DNA from: Alistipes sp.
GTDB taxonomy: Bacteria > Bacteroidota > Bacteroidia > Bacteroidales > Rikenellaceae
Direction: 5' to 3'
Assembly (NCBI GenBank): GCA_017531305.1
Contig: JAFXLG010000026.1
Coordinates: 1-46,300, forward strand
DNA length: 46,300 bases
Part shown: piece by piece, positions 26,446-34,792 of the stretch
How the letters are laid out: each line of letters begins with the position of its first letter
How positions within the stretch are numbered: position 1 is the first letter of the stretch
Made by a program: the position numbers and the translations under genes
The notes under the pieces: generated by a model
What the model was told of the DNA's origin: nothing
Databases searched by the model: none
The model's input: only the letters and a program-made list of their open reading frames with translations

Positions 26446-26547
26446 TAAGAAGGTGATTTTGGCGTCACGCTCGCCCCTAAAATCCTCACATACGCTTAGT
26501 ATGCTGCGGTTTTAAGGGCTTCGCAGTCCTAAAAATCCCTCTTCTTA
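26446..26547. repeat. nested imperfect inverted-repeat element
   Basis: The outer arms TAAGAAGGTGATTTTGG and the complement of CTAAAAATCCCTCTTCTTA enclose an inner imperfect hairpin (26474-26518: CCCCTAAAATCC... against ...GGTTTTAAGGG) around a TATG/CATA-like tip. No ORF lies in it. It looks like a non-autonomous dispersed repeat or structured 3' element. The whole gap 26427-26822 contains only this element, the following terminator and the promoter region of the sugar operon. Confidence 0.6.
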
Positions 26548-26562
26548 TACAACTTTAAAGCA

Positions 26563-26605
26563 AAGAGGTTGTCCTTCAAAAACTTGTTGGACAACTTCTT
26601 TTTTG
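26563..26605 (+). terminator. rho-independent terminator after panE
   Basis: A 12-bp stem AAGAGGTTGTCC (26563-26574) pairs with GGACAACTTCTT (26589-26600, one G-U), followed by a T run. Confidence 0.8.
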
Positions 26606-26674
26606 TTGAGTCGAAAAATGTTAGGATGCAGGTTAAAAGATGTGTTGCAATGATCTACTTAGCGTACAGACAAC

Positions 26675-26755
26675 TATAACGACCTCGTTAGAGCTGGGAT
26701 TTAAGAAACTTTTTCGTATTTTTGTACATATACCTAAAACACAATTTATAACGAC
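26675..26755 (+). promoter_or_regulatory. control region of the L-galactose-type operon
   Basis: The nonamer TATAACGAC occurs twice in direct orientation (26675-26683 and 26747-26755), flanking a TATTTTTG -7-like box at 26717-26724; the -33 box is poor, which fits an activator-dependent promoter. The leader to the first ATG (26823) is about 95 bases. The regulator is not encoded nearby. Confidence 0.4.
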
Positions 26756-26822
26756 ATGGATTAAGGTGTCTCGCTATGTTTTGGTTGTAACACTATCGCT
26801 AACCTTTAAATGATTTTAGACA

Positions 26823-27755
26823 ATGGAATATCGTGAGTTAGGCAAGACAGGACTTAAAGTCCCAGTATTAAGTTTTGGCGCATCTTCATTGGGCGGAGTT
26901 TTTCATTCTATCAAGGAGGCAGAAGCTATAAATGCCGTATTTACGGCGGTGGAAAACGGATTGAATTTTATTGACGTTTCTCCATATTACGGGCACTATA
27001 AAGCTGAAACCGTATTGGGTAAAGCTCTCAAAGAGTTGCCTCGTGAGTCTTTTACCCTGTCAACCAAAGTGGGCAGATATGGTAAGGATGGCGTCAACAC
27101 ATGGGATTACTCGGGTAAACGTGCCGTGGAGAGTGTCTATGAAAGTATGGAGCGTCTGAATATAGACTATATTGATCTTATCAACGTGCATGATATTGAG
27201 TTTTCGGATCTGAATCAGATTGTGAATGAGACTTTGCCTGCATTGGTTGAACTGCGCGATAAGGGTGTGGTAGGGCATGTCGGCATTACCGATTTGCAAC
27301 TCGAAAACCTCAAATGGGTTATAGATCACGTGGCAGATGGGACTGTTGAGAGTGTGCTCAATTTCTGTCATCATACGTTGAATGATGATAAGTTGGTGGA
27401 TTTTCTTGATTATTTCGAGCAGAAGGGTATCGGCATTATCAACGCTTCTCCATTTGCGATGGGACTGCTGACGCAACGCGGCATTCCTGATTGGCACCCA
27501 GCTCCAAAGCCTTTGGTGGAGGCATGCGCTAAGGCTGCTAAGTATTGTGCAGAGCAGGGTTATCCAATAGAAAAACTTACCTTGCAGTTCTCGGTGAGCA
27601 ATCCGCGCATCCAGACCACTCTATTCAGCTCGGCAAGACCAGAGAGTGTGCTTCAGAACATTAAGTATATCGCCGAACCGATTGACTGGAGCCTTGTGGA
27701 GAAGGTTAAGCAGATCATCGGTGATCAGCAGAGAGTAAGTTGGGCTAATTCATAA
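26823..27755 (+). CDS. aldo/keto reductase, L-galactose 1-dehydrogenase-like
   Basis: 310 residues with the AKR barrel and the catalytic tetrad Asp51, Tyr56, Lys82 and His123. It resembles plant L-galactose dehydrogenase closely in several stretches known from that family: 'ELGKTGLKVPVLSFGASSLG', 'VHDIEFSDLNQIVNETLPAL' and 'GIINASPFAMGLLTQRGIPDWHPA'. The expected reaction is oxidation of L-galactose to L-galactono-lactone with NAD(P)+; L-fucose, which differs only at C6, is an alternative substrate. It is the first gene of a six-gene operon whose later steps fit degradation of L-galactonate, which supports the assignment. The lactonase gene starts 10 bases after its stop. Confidence 0.8.
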   Translation: MEYRELGKTGLKVPVLSFGASSLGGVFHSIKEAEAINAVFTAVENGLNFIDVSPYYGHYKAETVLGKALKELPRESFTLSTKVGRYGKDGVNTWDYSGKRAVESVYESMERLNIDYIDLINVHDIEFSDLNQIVNETLPALVELRDKGVVGHVGITDLQLENLKWVIDHVADGTVESVLNFCHHTLNDDKLVDFLDYFEQKGIGIINASPFAMGLLTQRGIPDWHPAPKPLVEACAKAAKYCAEQGYPIEKLTLQFSVSNPRIQTTLFSSARPESVLQNIKYIAEPIDWSLVEKVKQIIGDQQRVSWANS

Positions 27756-27765
27756 ATTAAGTGTT

Positions 27766-28686
27766 ATGATGACAATCATTGACGCACATTCACATCTCTG
27801 GTTACATCAAGATACCGAGGTTGATGGATTGAAAATTAAGACTACCGAGAATGGTCAATCATTGTTTATGGGCGAGCTTCGGCAGATGCTCCCGCCGTTT
27901 ATGATTGATGGCAGAAATAGTGCCGAGATCTTCTTGGCAAACATGAATTATGCTCAGGTCGGTGGAGCCGTTGTTACGCAGGAGTATATTGATGGTATTC
28001 AGAACGATTATCTGCTCGAAGTGATGAATAAGTATCCAGATCGCTTCTTTGTTTGCGCAATGTGCGAATTCCGTAAGCCCGGTTTCTTGGAGGAGGCAAA
28101 GGCGTTGATCGACAAGGGCTTCAAGGCTATAAAGATCCCTGCTCATCGCCTTCTTCTGAAGGAGGGTAGAGTCTATCTGAACTCTTCGGAGATGATGCAG
28201 ATGTTTCATCTGATGGAGAAAGAGGATATAATCCTTTCAATCGACATGGCAGAGGGCAACACACAAGTGGGCGAGCTTGAGGAGATTATTTCGGAATGTC
28301 CCAACCTGCGAATCGCCATAGGTCACTTCGGAATGGTCACCAAGCCCGATTGGAAGAAGCAGATTCTTTTGGCAAGAAACAAAAATGTCATGATAGAGTC
28401 GGGCGGCATCACATGGCTTTTCAATGATGAGTTTTATCCTTTCAATGGCGCGATAAAGGCTATTCGCGAAGCAGCCGATCTGGTAGGATACGATAAACTG
28501 ATGTGGGGATCGGATTATCCTCGAACCATCACAGCCATCACATACAAGATGTCGTACGACTTCGTCTTAAAGTCAAAAGAGATAAGCGATAGCGACAAAA
28601 GAAAGTTTTTAGGCGAAAATGCAAAGGCATTTTATGGTTTTAAGAATTTACCAGAGTTACCATATATCAAAAACATGTCAGAATGA
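27766..28686 (+). CDS. amidohydrolase-family protein, probable sugar-acid lactonase
   Basis: 306 residues (an ATG one codon further is also possible). It is a metal-dependent amidohydrolase (Amidohydro_2/COG2159-COG3618-like TIM barrel): HxH motif 'IDAHSHLW' at residues 5-12, Lys in 'KGFKAIKIPAHR', His in 'RIAIGHFGM' and Asp in 'LMWGSDYPRTI'. COG3618 members include L-fucono- and galactono-lactonases. Between a sugar 1-dehydrogenase and an aldonate dehydrogenase its likely job is hydrolysis of L-galactono-lactone to L-galactonate (inference from context). Its last four bases overlap the next gene's start (ATGA). Confidence 0.8.
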   Translation: MMTIIDAHSHLWLHQDTEVDGLKIKTTENGQSLFMGELRQMLPPFMIDGRNSAEIFLANMNYAQVGGAVVTQEYIDGIQNDYLLEVMNKYPDRFFVCAMCEFRKPGFLEEAKALIDKGFKAIKIPAHRLLLKEGRVYLNSSEMMQMFHLMEKEDIILSIDMAEGNTQVGELEEIISECPNLRIAIGHFGMVTKPDWKKQILLARNKNVMIESGGITWLFNDEFYPFNGAIKAIREAADLVGYDKLMWGSDYPRTITAITYKMSYDFVLKSKEISDSDKRKFLGENAKAFYGFKNLPELPYIKNMSE

Positions 28687-29942
28687 AAAAGAACAAATAC
28701 TTAATTCCGCTTACACTCATTTTTAGCCTCTTCTTCCTGTGGGCAATCAGTAGCAATCTTCTGCCTACGATGATCCGTCAGCTGATGAAGACATGTGAGT
28801 TGAATGCTTTTGAAGCTTCATTTACCGAGGCAGCATATTGGATGGCATACTTTATTTTCCCAATCCCAATAGCCATGTTCATGAAGCGATTCAGCTATAA
28901 ATCGGGTATTATCTTCGGTTTGGTGCTGGCGGCTATGGGTGGCTTGTTGTTCTTTCCTGCTGCTGCGATAAAAGAGTATTGGGCATATCTTGTGATCTTC
29001 TTTATTATCGCTACAGGAATGTGTTTCCTCGAAACAGCCGCAAACCCTTATGTGACTGCTTTGGGAGATCCAGAGACTGCGTCCAGACGTTTGAATCTGG
29101 CACAGTCGTTCAATGGACTTGGAGCCTTTATCGCTGCAATGTTTCTCAGTAAATTGGTCTTGACAGGTTATAACTACACGCGTGAGACCCTGCCTGTTGA
29201 TTACCCCGGTGGATGGGAAGGGTACATCCAGATGGAGACCGACTCGATGAAGCTCCCATATCTGATGCTTGCAGGATTGCTCATCTTGATAGCTGTAATT
29301 TTCATCATCTCAAAGTTCCCTAAAATTGCAGATGAAACTGCGGAGCATAAGAGCGATGAGAAGCTGATAAACTTCGGAGTGTTGAAAAGAAAACATCTTC
29401 GTTGGGGTGTCATAGCGCAATTCTTCTATAATGGAGGTCAGACTGCTATCAATAGTCTCTTCCTCGTATATTGCTGTATGTATGTGGGATTGCCTGAGGA
29501 TCAAGCCACTACATTCTTTGGATTGTATATGCTTGCATTTCTTGCTGGTAGATGGATAGGTACAATGCTTATGGCAAAGTTCCGTCCTCAGGATATGCTG
29601 TTGGTTTATGGTATTGCCAATATCATACTTTGTGGTGTAATCGTAATTTATGGCGGCATGGTTGGTCTTTATGCTATGCTTGGTGTATCGTTCTTCATGT
29701 CGATTATGTATCCAACGCAGTTCTCGCTTGCAATACGTGACTTGGGCGAAGACACAAAGAGTGGCTCGGCATTCCTCGTTATGGCGATTGTCGGCAATGC
29801 ATGTGTGCCTCAGTTTACGGCGTATGTGATGAACCACAATGTGGAATTCTATCAGGTGGCATACGTCATACCTCTTGTATGCTTCTTCTTTATCGCATAT
29901 TACGGCTGGAAGGGATACAAGATCGAGAACGAGAAAAACTGA
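28683..29942 (+). CDS. FucP-type sugar MFS transporter
   Basis: 419 residues with 12 predicted transmembrane segments. 'LIFSLFFLWAISSNLLPTMIRQL', 'ASFTEAAYWMAYFIFPIPIAMFMKRFSYKSGIIFGL' and 'GMCFLETAANPYVTALGDPETASRRLNLAQSFNGLGAFI' are the conserved regions of the L-fucose:H+ symporter (FucP) family. L-galactose is 6-hydroxy-L-fucose, and FucP of E. coli is known to accept it, so uptake of L-galactose fits both family and operon. It overlaps the lactonase gene by four bases (ATGA) and precedes the zinc dehydrogenase by 28 bases. Confidence 0.9.
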   Translation: MKKNKYLIPLTLIFSLFFLWAISSNLLPTMIRQLMKTCELNAFEASFTEAAYWMAYFIFPIPIAMFMKRFSYKSGIIFGLVLAAMGGLLFFPAAAIKEYWAYLVIFFIIATGMCFLETAANPYVTALGDPETASRRLNLAQSFNGLGAFIAAMFLSKLVLTGYNYTRETLPVDYPGGWEGYIQMETDSMKLPYLMLAGLLILIAVIFIISKFPKIADETAEHKSDEKLINFGVLKRKHLRWGVIAQFFYNGGQTAINSLFLVYCCMYVGLPEDQATTFFGLYMLAFLAGRWIGTMLMAKFRPQDMLLVYGIANIILCGVIVIYGGMVGLYAMLGVSFFMSIMYPTQFSLAIRDLGEDTKSGSAFLVMAIVGNACVPQFTAYVMNHNVEFYQVAYVIPLVCFFFIAYYGWKGYKIENEKN

Positions 29943-29970
29943 TTCTGAAAACAAATTAAAAAATAAACGA

Positions 29971-30987
29971 ATGAAGGCTCTGCAAATTACTCAAGCGGGC
30001 AAGGTCAAAGTGACCCAAGTCGATAAGCCAACGCTTGGCGCAGGAGAAATTTTGCTTCGTGTGAAGTATGTCGGATTTTGTGGCTCAGACCTAAATACTT
30101 TTTTAGGCAAAAACCCGATGGTAAAGTTACCTGTAATCCCTGGGCATGAGGTGGGTGCTATCATAGAAGAGGTAGGCGAGGAGGTCCCCGCGGGTTTTGT
30201 AAAGGGAATGGCTGTAACGGTCAATCCATATACAAATTGCGGAAAGTGCGCCTCTTGTCGCAATGGACGCGTAAATGCGTGCGAGCATAACCAGACACTT
30301 GGCGTTCAGCGCAACGGCTCGATGCAGGAATTTATCGCCTTGCCATGGACTAAGGTGATCCCTGCCGTGGGTCTTACGGATAAGGAGTGTGCATTGATCG
30401 AGCCGATGAGTGTGGGCTTCCATGCTGTATCGAGGGCTCAGGTGACAGATATAGATACTGTGGCGGTTATTGGTTGTGGTATGATCGGTCTTGGCGCAAT
30501 AGTCAGAGCGAGTCTGCGCGGAGCAAAGGTTATTGCCATTGATATTGATGACGAGAAGTTGGCTCTTGCCAAACGACTTGGTGCGGCTATGGTGATTAAT
30601 TCAAAAACCGAGGATACGGTTGCCAGAGTTAGCGAGATGACCGATGGATATATGGCAGATGTGGTTGTCGAGGCTGTGGGTAGCCCCATAACATACGTTA
30701 CAGCCATAGATTTGGTTGGTTTTACGGGACGAGTGACTTGTATTGGTTATGCCAAGAGCGAGGTGTCGTTCCAGACCAAATACTTTGTACAGAAGGAACT
30801 TGATATACGTGGCTCGCGCAATGCAATGCCCGAAGATTTTCGTGCCGTCATACAATATCTGCAAAGCGGGAAATGTCCTATGGATGAGTTGATTTCGGCT
30901 GTGATTAAACCTCATCAGGCGCAAGAGACCTTGCAGAGATGGGCAGAGAATCCAGGCAAGGTATTTAGAATATTGGTTGAATTTTAA
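29971..30987 (+). CDS. zinc-dependent alcohol dehydrogenase, L-galactonate 5-dehydrogenase (LgoD)-like
   Basis: Start at 29971 (MKALQITQAG); the open frame upstream only covers the permease's 3' end. 338 residues. Catalytic zinc ligands Cys37, His59 and Glu60 ('GFCGSDL', 'PGHEVG'); structural zinc ligands Cys90, Cys93, Cys96 and Cys104; nucleotide-binding 'VIGCGMIGLGAIV' near residues 163-176. The C-terminal 'IRGSRNAMPEDFRAVIQYLQSGK' resembles the corresponding part of E. coli LgoD (YjjN), which oxidises L-galactonate at C5 to D-tagaturonate. That product is the substrate of the next gene's enzyme. Related sorbitol/threonine-type dehydrogenases cannot be excluded by sequence alone. Confidence 0.82.
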   Translation: MKALQITQAGKVKVTQVDKPTLGAGEILLRVKYVGFCGSDLNTFLGKNPMVKLPVIPGHEVGAIIEEVGEEVPAGFVKGMAVTVNPYTNCGKCASCRNGRVNACEHNQTLGVQRNGSMQEFIALPWTKVIPAVGLTDKECALIEPMSVGFHAVSRAQVTDIDTVAVIGCGMIGLGAIVRASLRGAKVIAIDIDDEKLALAKRLGAAMVINSKTEDTVARVSEMTDGYMADVVVEAVGSPITYVTAIDLVGFTGRVTCIGYAKSEVSFQTKYFVQKELDIRGSRNAMPEDFRAVIQYLQSGKCPMDELISAVIKPHQAQETLQRWAENPGKVFRILVEF

Positions 30988-30998
30988 CTTCTCGCAAA

Positions 30999-32441
30999 AT
31001 GAAAGCATTAAACAGTAAGACTGCGACAAAAATAGTCCGCACGGAGCGTATCATCCAGTTTGGCGAAGGAAATTTCCTACGTGCATTTGTTGACTGGATT
31101 ATCTCGAATATGAACGAGAAGACCGATTTCGATAGTAGTGTTGTTGTAGTGCAGCCTATCGAAAATGGAATGATAGATGTGCTTAACTCTCAGGATTGTC
31201 TATATCACGTAAACCTGCAGGGCTTGAACAATGGCGAGGTGATTAACTCTTTCAGGATGATAGATGTGATCAGCCGAGGACTTAACCCATATAAGGATTT
31301 TGATGCATTTTTGGCTCTTGCAGAGCAGCCCGAAATGAGGTTTGTTATATCCAACACCACCGAGGCTGGTATTAATTTCGATCCAAGGTGCAAGATAGAT
31401 GATGCTCCTGCGAGTTCATACCCCGGCAAACTCACACAACTGCTTTACCACCGCTTTAAGCACTTTGCGGGCGATATGTCAAAGGGACTTATCATTTTCC
31501 CTTGTGAACTTATCTTCCTGAATGGTCATAAACTCAAAGAGACGATATATCAGTATATTGAATTATGGGAGCTTGGCGCAGGATTTAAGTCTTGGTTCGA
31601 GACGGCTTGTGGCGTATATGCTACGTTGGTGGATCGTATTGTCCCAGGATTTCCCCGTAAGGATATTGACCAAATCAAGGCTAAACTTGGCTACGATGAT
31701 AATCTTGTCGTGCAGGGCGAAACATTCCATTTGTGGGTGATCGAGGCTCCAGAATCTGTGGCAGAGGAGTTCCCTGCCAATAAGGCTGGTTTGAATGTTT
31801 TGTTCGTTCCATCAGAAGAGCCATACCATGAGCGCAAGGTTACACTTTTGAATGGACCTCATACGGTATTGTCGCCTGTAGCATTCCTATCGGGTGTAAA
31901 TATCGTAAGAGATGCTTGTCAGCATGAGCTTATAGGCAAGTACATACATCGTGTGATGTTTGATGAACTGATGGAGACTCTGAATCTTCCAAAAGATGAG
32001 CTAAAGAAGTTCGCTGAAGATGTTCTCGAACGCTTCAATAATCCGTTTGTTGATCATCAGGTAACTTCCATAATGCTCAACTCATTCCCCAAATATGCCA
32101 CTCGCGACCTCCCAGGCGTTAAGGAATACCAAAAGCGTAAGGGTGTGCTTCCCGAAGGTCTTGTTTTGGGCTTAGCGGCGATTATGGTGTATTATCGAGG
32201 CGGTAAACGTGCCGATGGGGTAGATATTGTACCTAATGACGCGCCTGAAATTATGTCGATGCTTACTCAGTTATGGAATGAAGGATCGGTTGAGAATCTG
32301 GTAAAGAGAGTTCTTGCTACAACGTCAATTTGGGGCGAGGATCTCAATGCAATCCCAGGATTTGCGGATCGAGTAATCTATTATGTCGATAAGATCCTGA
32401 GCGTGGGCATGATAGAGTGTGTTAAAGAACTTGTAGAGTAG
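30999..32441 (+). CDS. uxaB: tagaturonate reductase
   Basis: 480 residues, member of the mannitol dehydrogenase/UxaB family. The N-terminal NAD site is 'RIIQFGEGNFLRAFVDWII' at residues 17-35. 'FVISNTTEAGINF' near 110, 'GLIIFPCELIFLNGHKLKETI' and 'KVTLLNGPHTVLSPVAFLSG' near 278-297 with catalytic Lys/Asn/His are the UxaB hallmarks. The enzyme reduces D-tagaturonate to D-altronate with NADH. No glucuronate isomerase (uxaC) is present here, which argues that tagaturonate comes from L-galactonate and not from galacturonate. It lies 11 bases after the LgoD-like gene and 23 before uxaA. Confidence 0.92.
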   Translation: MKALNSKTATKIVRTERIIQFGEGNFLRAFVDWIISNMNEKTDFDSSVVVVQPIENGMIDVLNSQDCLYHVNLQGLNNGEVINSFRMIDVISRGLNPYKDFDAFLALAEQPEMRFVISNTTEAGINFDPRCKIDDAPASSYPGKLTQLLYHRFKHFAGDMSKGLIIFPCELIFLNGHKLKETIYQYIELWELGAGFKSWFETACGVYATLVDRIVPGFPRKDIDQIKAKLGYDDNLVVQGETFHLWVIEAPESVAEEFPANKAGLNVLFVPSEEPYHERKVTLLNGPHTVLSPVAFLSGVNIVRDACQHELIGKYIHRVMFDELMETLNLPKDELKKFAEDVLERFNNPFVDHQVTSIMLNSFPKYATRDLPGVKEYQKRKGVLPEGLVLGLAAIMVYYRGGKRADGVDIVPNDAPEIMSMLTQLWNEGSVENLVKRVLATTSIWGEDLNAIPGFADRVIYYVDKILSVGMIECVKELVE

Positions 32442-32464
32442 GGTTGTAATAAAGATAGCTGGTT

Positions 32465-33952
32465 ATGACTGAATATATCCAAATAAATCCTTTGGATAAT
32501 GTTGCTGTTGCTTTGCGTCCTTTATTAAAGGGTGGGGTGATTGAAATCAATGGCGAAGAGATTGTACTCATAGAGGATATTCCTGCTGGGCATAAAATTG
32601 CTTTAAGGGATTTTGCCGAAGGAGATATTGTTATAAAATACGGATCGCCAATCTCTCATACTACGCAGTGCGTTAAAAGGGGAGGATTGCTTGACGAGAA
32701 TAAGGTTAAGACCAATCTTTCGGGACTGAGCGAATATACCTATACTCCCAAGTTCGAAGAGCAGACATTTAAGAATGAGAACCGTACATTTAGAGGGTAT
32801 CTTCGTGCAAATGGCGAGGTGGGCATACGTAATGAGATATGGGTTATACCTACGGTTGGATGCGTGAATGGCGTGGCAAATCAGCTCGCTGAAAAGCTCC
32901 GCACAGAGACCAATTGCGAGGGCGTTGACGCTATTGTCGCCTTCCCTCATAACTATGGTTGTTCTCAGTTGAGTGATGATCACGAGAATACTCGTAAGAT
33001 ATTGCGCGACATGATTTTACATCCCAATGCAGGTGGTGTGCTTGTCGTTGGTTTAGGTTGTGAGAACAATCAGCCAGAGGCTTTGCGGGAATTCTTGGGC
33101 GAATATGACGCGCAGAGAGTTCGCTTCATGGTATCCCAGCAGGTCGAGGATGAGATAGAGGTGGGCATGGCGCTACTTCGAGAGATTTATCATATCGCGA
33201 AGTGTGACAAACGCGTGGAAGTCCCTTTGTCAAAGTTGCGAGTAGGGTTGAAGTGTGGTGGCTCCGATGGATTTTCGGGTATCACTGCCAATCCGTTGCT
33301 TGGTGTTTTGTCGGATTATATCGTGGCTCAAGGTGGAACAACCATCCTTACAGAAGTCCCCGAGATGTTTGGCGCAGAGACTTTGTTGATGAATCGCTGT
33401 CGCACAGAGGAGATCTTCGATAAGACGGTTAAGATGATCAACGACTTCAAAAACTACTTCATCCGCAACGAACAGCCCATCTACGAAAATCCATCCCCAG
33501 GCAATAAGGCTGGTGGAATCTCTACGCTTGAGGAGAAGTCGTTGGGATGTACTCAGAAGGCGGGTTGTTCGATGGTAGAAGATGTATTAGAGTATGGCGA
33601 ACGTGTCTCTACCCACGGTCTTAATCTGCTGAGTGCCCCGGGGAATGACCTTGTGGCAAGCACAGCACTTGCTGCGGCAGGATGCCATATAGTATTGTTT
33701 ACCACAGGTCGCGGAACACCATTTGGCACGTTTGTGCCTACGGTGAAGATCTCGACAAATACTCCGCTTTACGAGCAAAAGCACTCGTGGATAGATTTCA
33801 ACGCTGGTACATTAATCGAGGGCGAAAGTATGGCTGCGTTAAGCAGTAGTTTTATCGACTATGTTATTGATGTGGCGAGTGGCAAATCAGCCCTTAATGA
33901 GCAGAAAAATTATCGCGAAATAGCAATCTTCAAACAAGGCGTGACGTTGTAA
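32465..33952 (+). CDS. uxaA: altronate dehydratase
   Basis: 495 residues. The N-terminal SAF domain (residues ~1-70: 'MTEYIQINPLDNVAVALRPL', 'DIPAGHKIALRDFAEGDIVIKYG') is followed by the UxaA catalytic part: 'FRGYLRANGEVGIRNEIWVIPTVGCVN', 'FPHNYGCSQL', 'GLGCENNQPE', 'KCGGSDGFSGITANPLLG', 'EKSLGCTQKAGCSMVEDVLEYGE' and 'FTTGRGTPFG'. Conserved Cys and His residues bind the iron. It dehydrates D-altronate to 2-keto-3-deoxy-D-gluconate. It is the last gene of the operon and is followed by a strong terminator. The KDG kinase and aldolase needed next are not in this window. Confidence 0.94.
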   Translation: MTEYIQINPLDNVAVALRPLLKGGVIEINGEEIVLIEDIPAGHKIALRDFAEGDIVIKYGSPISHTTQCVKRGGLLDENKVKTNLSGLSEYTYTPKFEEQTFKNENRTFRGYLRANGEVGIRNEIWVIPTVGCVNGVANQLAEKLRTETNCEGVDAIVAFPHNYGCSQLSDDHENTRKILRDMILHPNAGGVLVVGLGCENNQPEALREFLGEYDAQRVRFMVSQQVEDEIEVGMALLREIYHIAKCDKRVEVPLSKLRVGLKCGGSDGFSGITANPLLGVLSDYIVAQGGTTILTEVPEMFGAETLLMNRCRTEEIFDKTVKMINDFKNYFIRNEQPIYENPSPGNKAGGISTLEEKSLGCTQKAGCSMVEDVLEYGERVSTHGLNLLSAPGNDLVASTALAAAGCHIVLFTTGRGTPFGTFVPTVKISTNTPLYEQKHSWIDFNAGTLIEGESMAALSSSFIDYVIDVASGKSALNEQKNYREIAIFKQGVTL

Positions 33953-33972
33953 GCGTAGGATAATAAACGAAA

Positions 33973-33996
33973 AAGCGACTGAAAATTCAGTCGCTT
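33973..33996. terminator. bidirectional terminator between uxaA and tRNA-Asp
   Basis: Inverted repeat AAGCGACTGA/TCAGTCGCTT (perfect, with a short AT loop). The minus side ends in a run of five T and should terminate tRNA-Asp; the plus side terminates the sugar operon. Confidence 0.8.
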
Positions 33997-34003
33997 ATTT
34001 CTG

Positions 34004-34077
34004 CGGTGCGTAGGGGACTCGAACCCCTGACCCCGTGCGTGACAGGCACGTATTCTAACCAGCTGAACTAACGCACC
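34004..34077 (-). tRNA. tRNA-Asp (anticodon GTC)
   Basis: 74-nt cloverleaf on the minus strand: acceptor GGTGCGT/ACGCACC, anticodon arm CGTGC-CTGTCAC-GCACG (anticodon GTC), T arm AGGGG-TTCGAGT-CCCCT, and the discriminator G expected for tRNA-Asp. Confidence 0.96.
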
Positions 34078-34094
34078 ATTGCTGATTGCGAATG

Positions 34095-34125
34095 CAAAGG
34101 TAGTACAAAAATCTGAATCTGCAAA
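34095..34125 (-). promoter_or_regulatory. promoter of tRNA-Asp
   Basis: Minus strand TTTG (34125-34122), a 19-base spacer and TACCTTTG (34102-34095), 17 bases before the tRNA. Confidence 0.75.
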
Positions 34126-34170
34126 TTTCTGACCAGAAAATTTATATATTATTTTAAAATATGCGATCTT

Positions 34171-34704
34171 CTACTTCTCGAAGAATGAAAATTGCACACT
34201 ACCATAGCTTCGCAACTGCTTAAAGTGGGGATTTTGGCTGAAATCCTTACCCTTCGAATGTTCAAAAATCAGCACTCCGTCATCCTTAAGCAGCCCCTTC
34301 TCAAATACCAACTTAATCACCTCTTCACTACCCTCAAGGTCGTATGGAGCATCCGAAAAGATCAGATCATATTGCTTGGCGCAACTCTTCAGATAGAGAA
34401 ATACATTAGCCTTCACGGGGTGTAGATTATCCATGCCGAAGCTTTTGGCTGTCGCGCGTATGAAGTTATAATGCACAGCATTAATCTCGACAGAAGTCAC
34501 CGAGCGTGCACCTCTTGAGGCAAACTCGTAACTGATAGAGCCTGTGCCAGAGAAGAGATCCAGCACATCGAGATCTTCGAAATCCAAAAGATTATTCAGC
34601 ACATTAAACAGATTCTCCTTCGCAAAGTCTGTGGTGGGGCGCGCCCTCAGATTCTTAGGTGGGTTAATCATTCTGCCACCGCATTTGCCACTGATGATTC
34701 TCAT
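34171..34704 (-). CDS. rsmD: 16S rRNA (guanine(966)-N2)-methyltransferase
   Basis: 177 residues. 'MRIISGKCGGRMINPPKNLRARPTTDFAKENLFNVL' is the RsmD N-terminus with the RPT..KE..FN..L signature. The SAM-binding motif is 'VLDLFSGTGSISYEFASRGA' near residues 49-68, followed by 'VTSVEIN'. The catalytic NPPY-type motif appears as 'SDAPYDL' near residue 118. It methylates G966 of 16S rRNA on the 30S particle. It is a single gene on the minus strand; a hairpin terminator separates it from the membrane-anchored protein gene upstream. Confidence 0.9.
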   Translation of the reverse strand: MRIISGKCGGRMINPPKNLRARPTTDFAKENLFNVLNNLLDFEDLDVLDLFSGTGSISYEFASRGARSVTSVEINAVHYNFIRATAKSFGMDNLHPVKANVFLYLKSCAKQYDLIFSDAPYDLEGSEEVIKLVFEKGLLKDDGVLIFEHSKGKDFSQNPHFKQLRSYGSVQFSFFEK

Positions 34705-34739
34705 TATATATTATTATATATAAGGTATGGGATAAAAGA

Positions 34740-34766
34740 GATCCACCCCAAAAGATAGGGTGGATC
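34740..34766 (-). terminator. terminator after the membrane-anchored protein gene
   Basis: A 9-bp perfect stem GATCCACCC/GGGTGGATC around a 9-base loop. In the minus direction a TCTCTTTTAT run follows. It lies between the gene at 34793 and rsmD. Confidence 0.65.
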
Positions 34767-34792
34767 ATAAAATTCAAAGACCTGTGTAAGGA

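Noticed and set aside
32465-33952. Galacturonate pathway as the role of uxaB/uxaA
   Set aside because: No uxaC, no uronate transporter and no pectin enzymes nearby, while the adjacent dehydrogenase, lactonase and FucP-type permease fit L-galactose better. It remains a secondary possibility.
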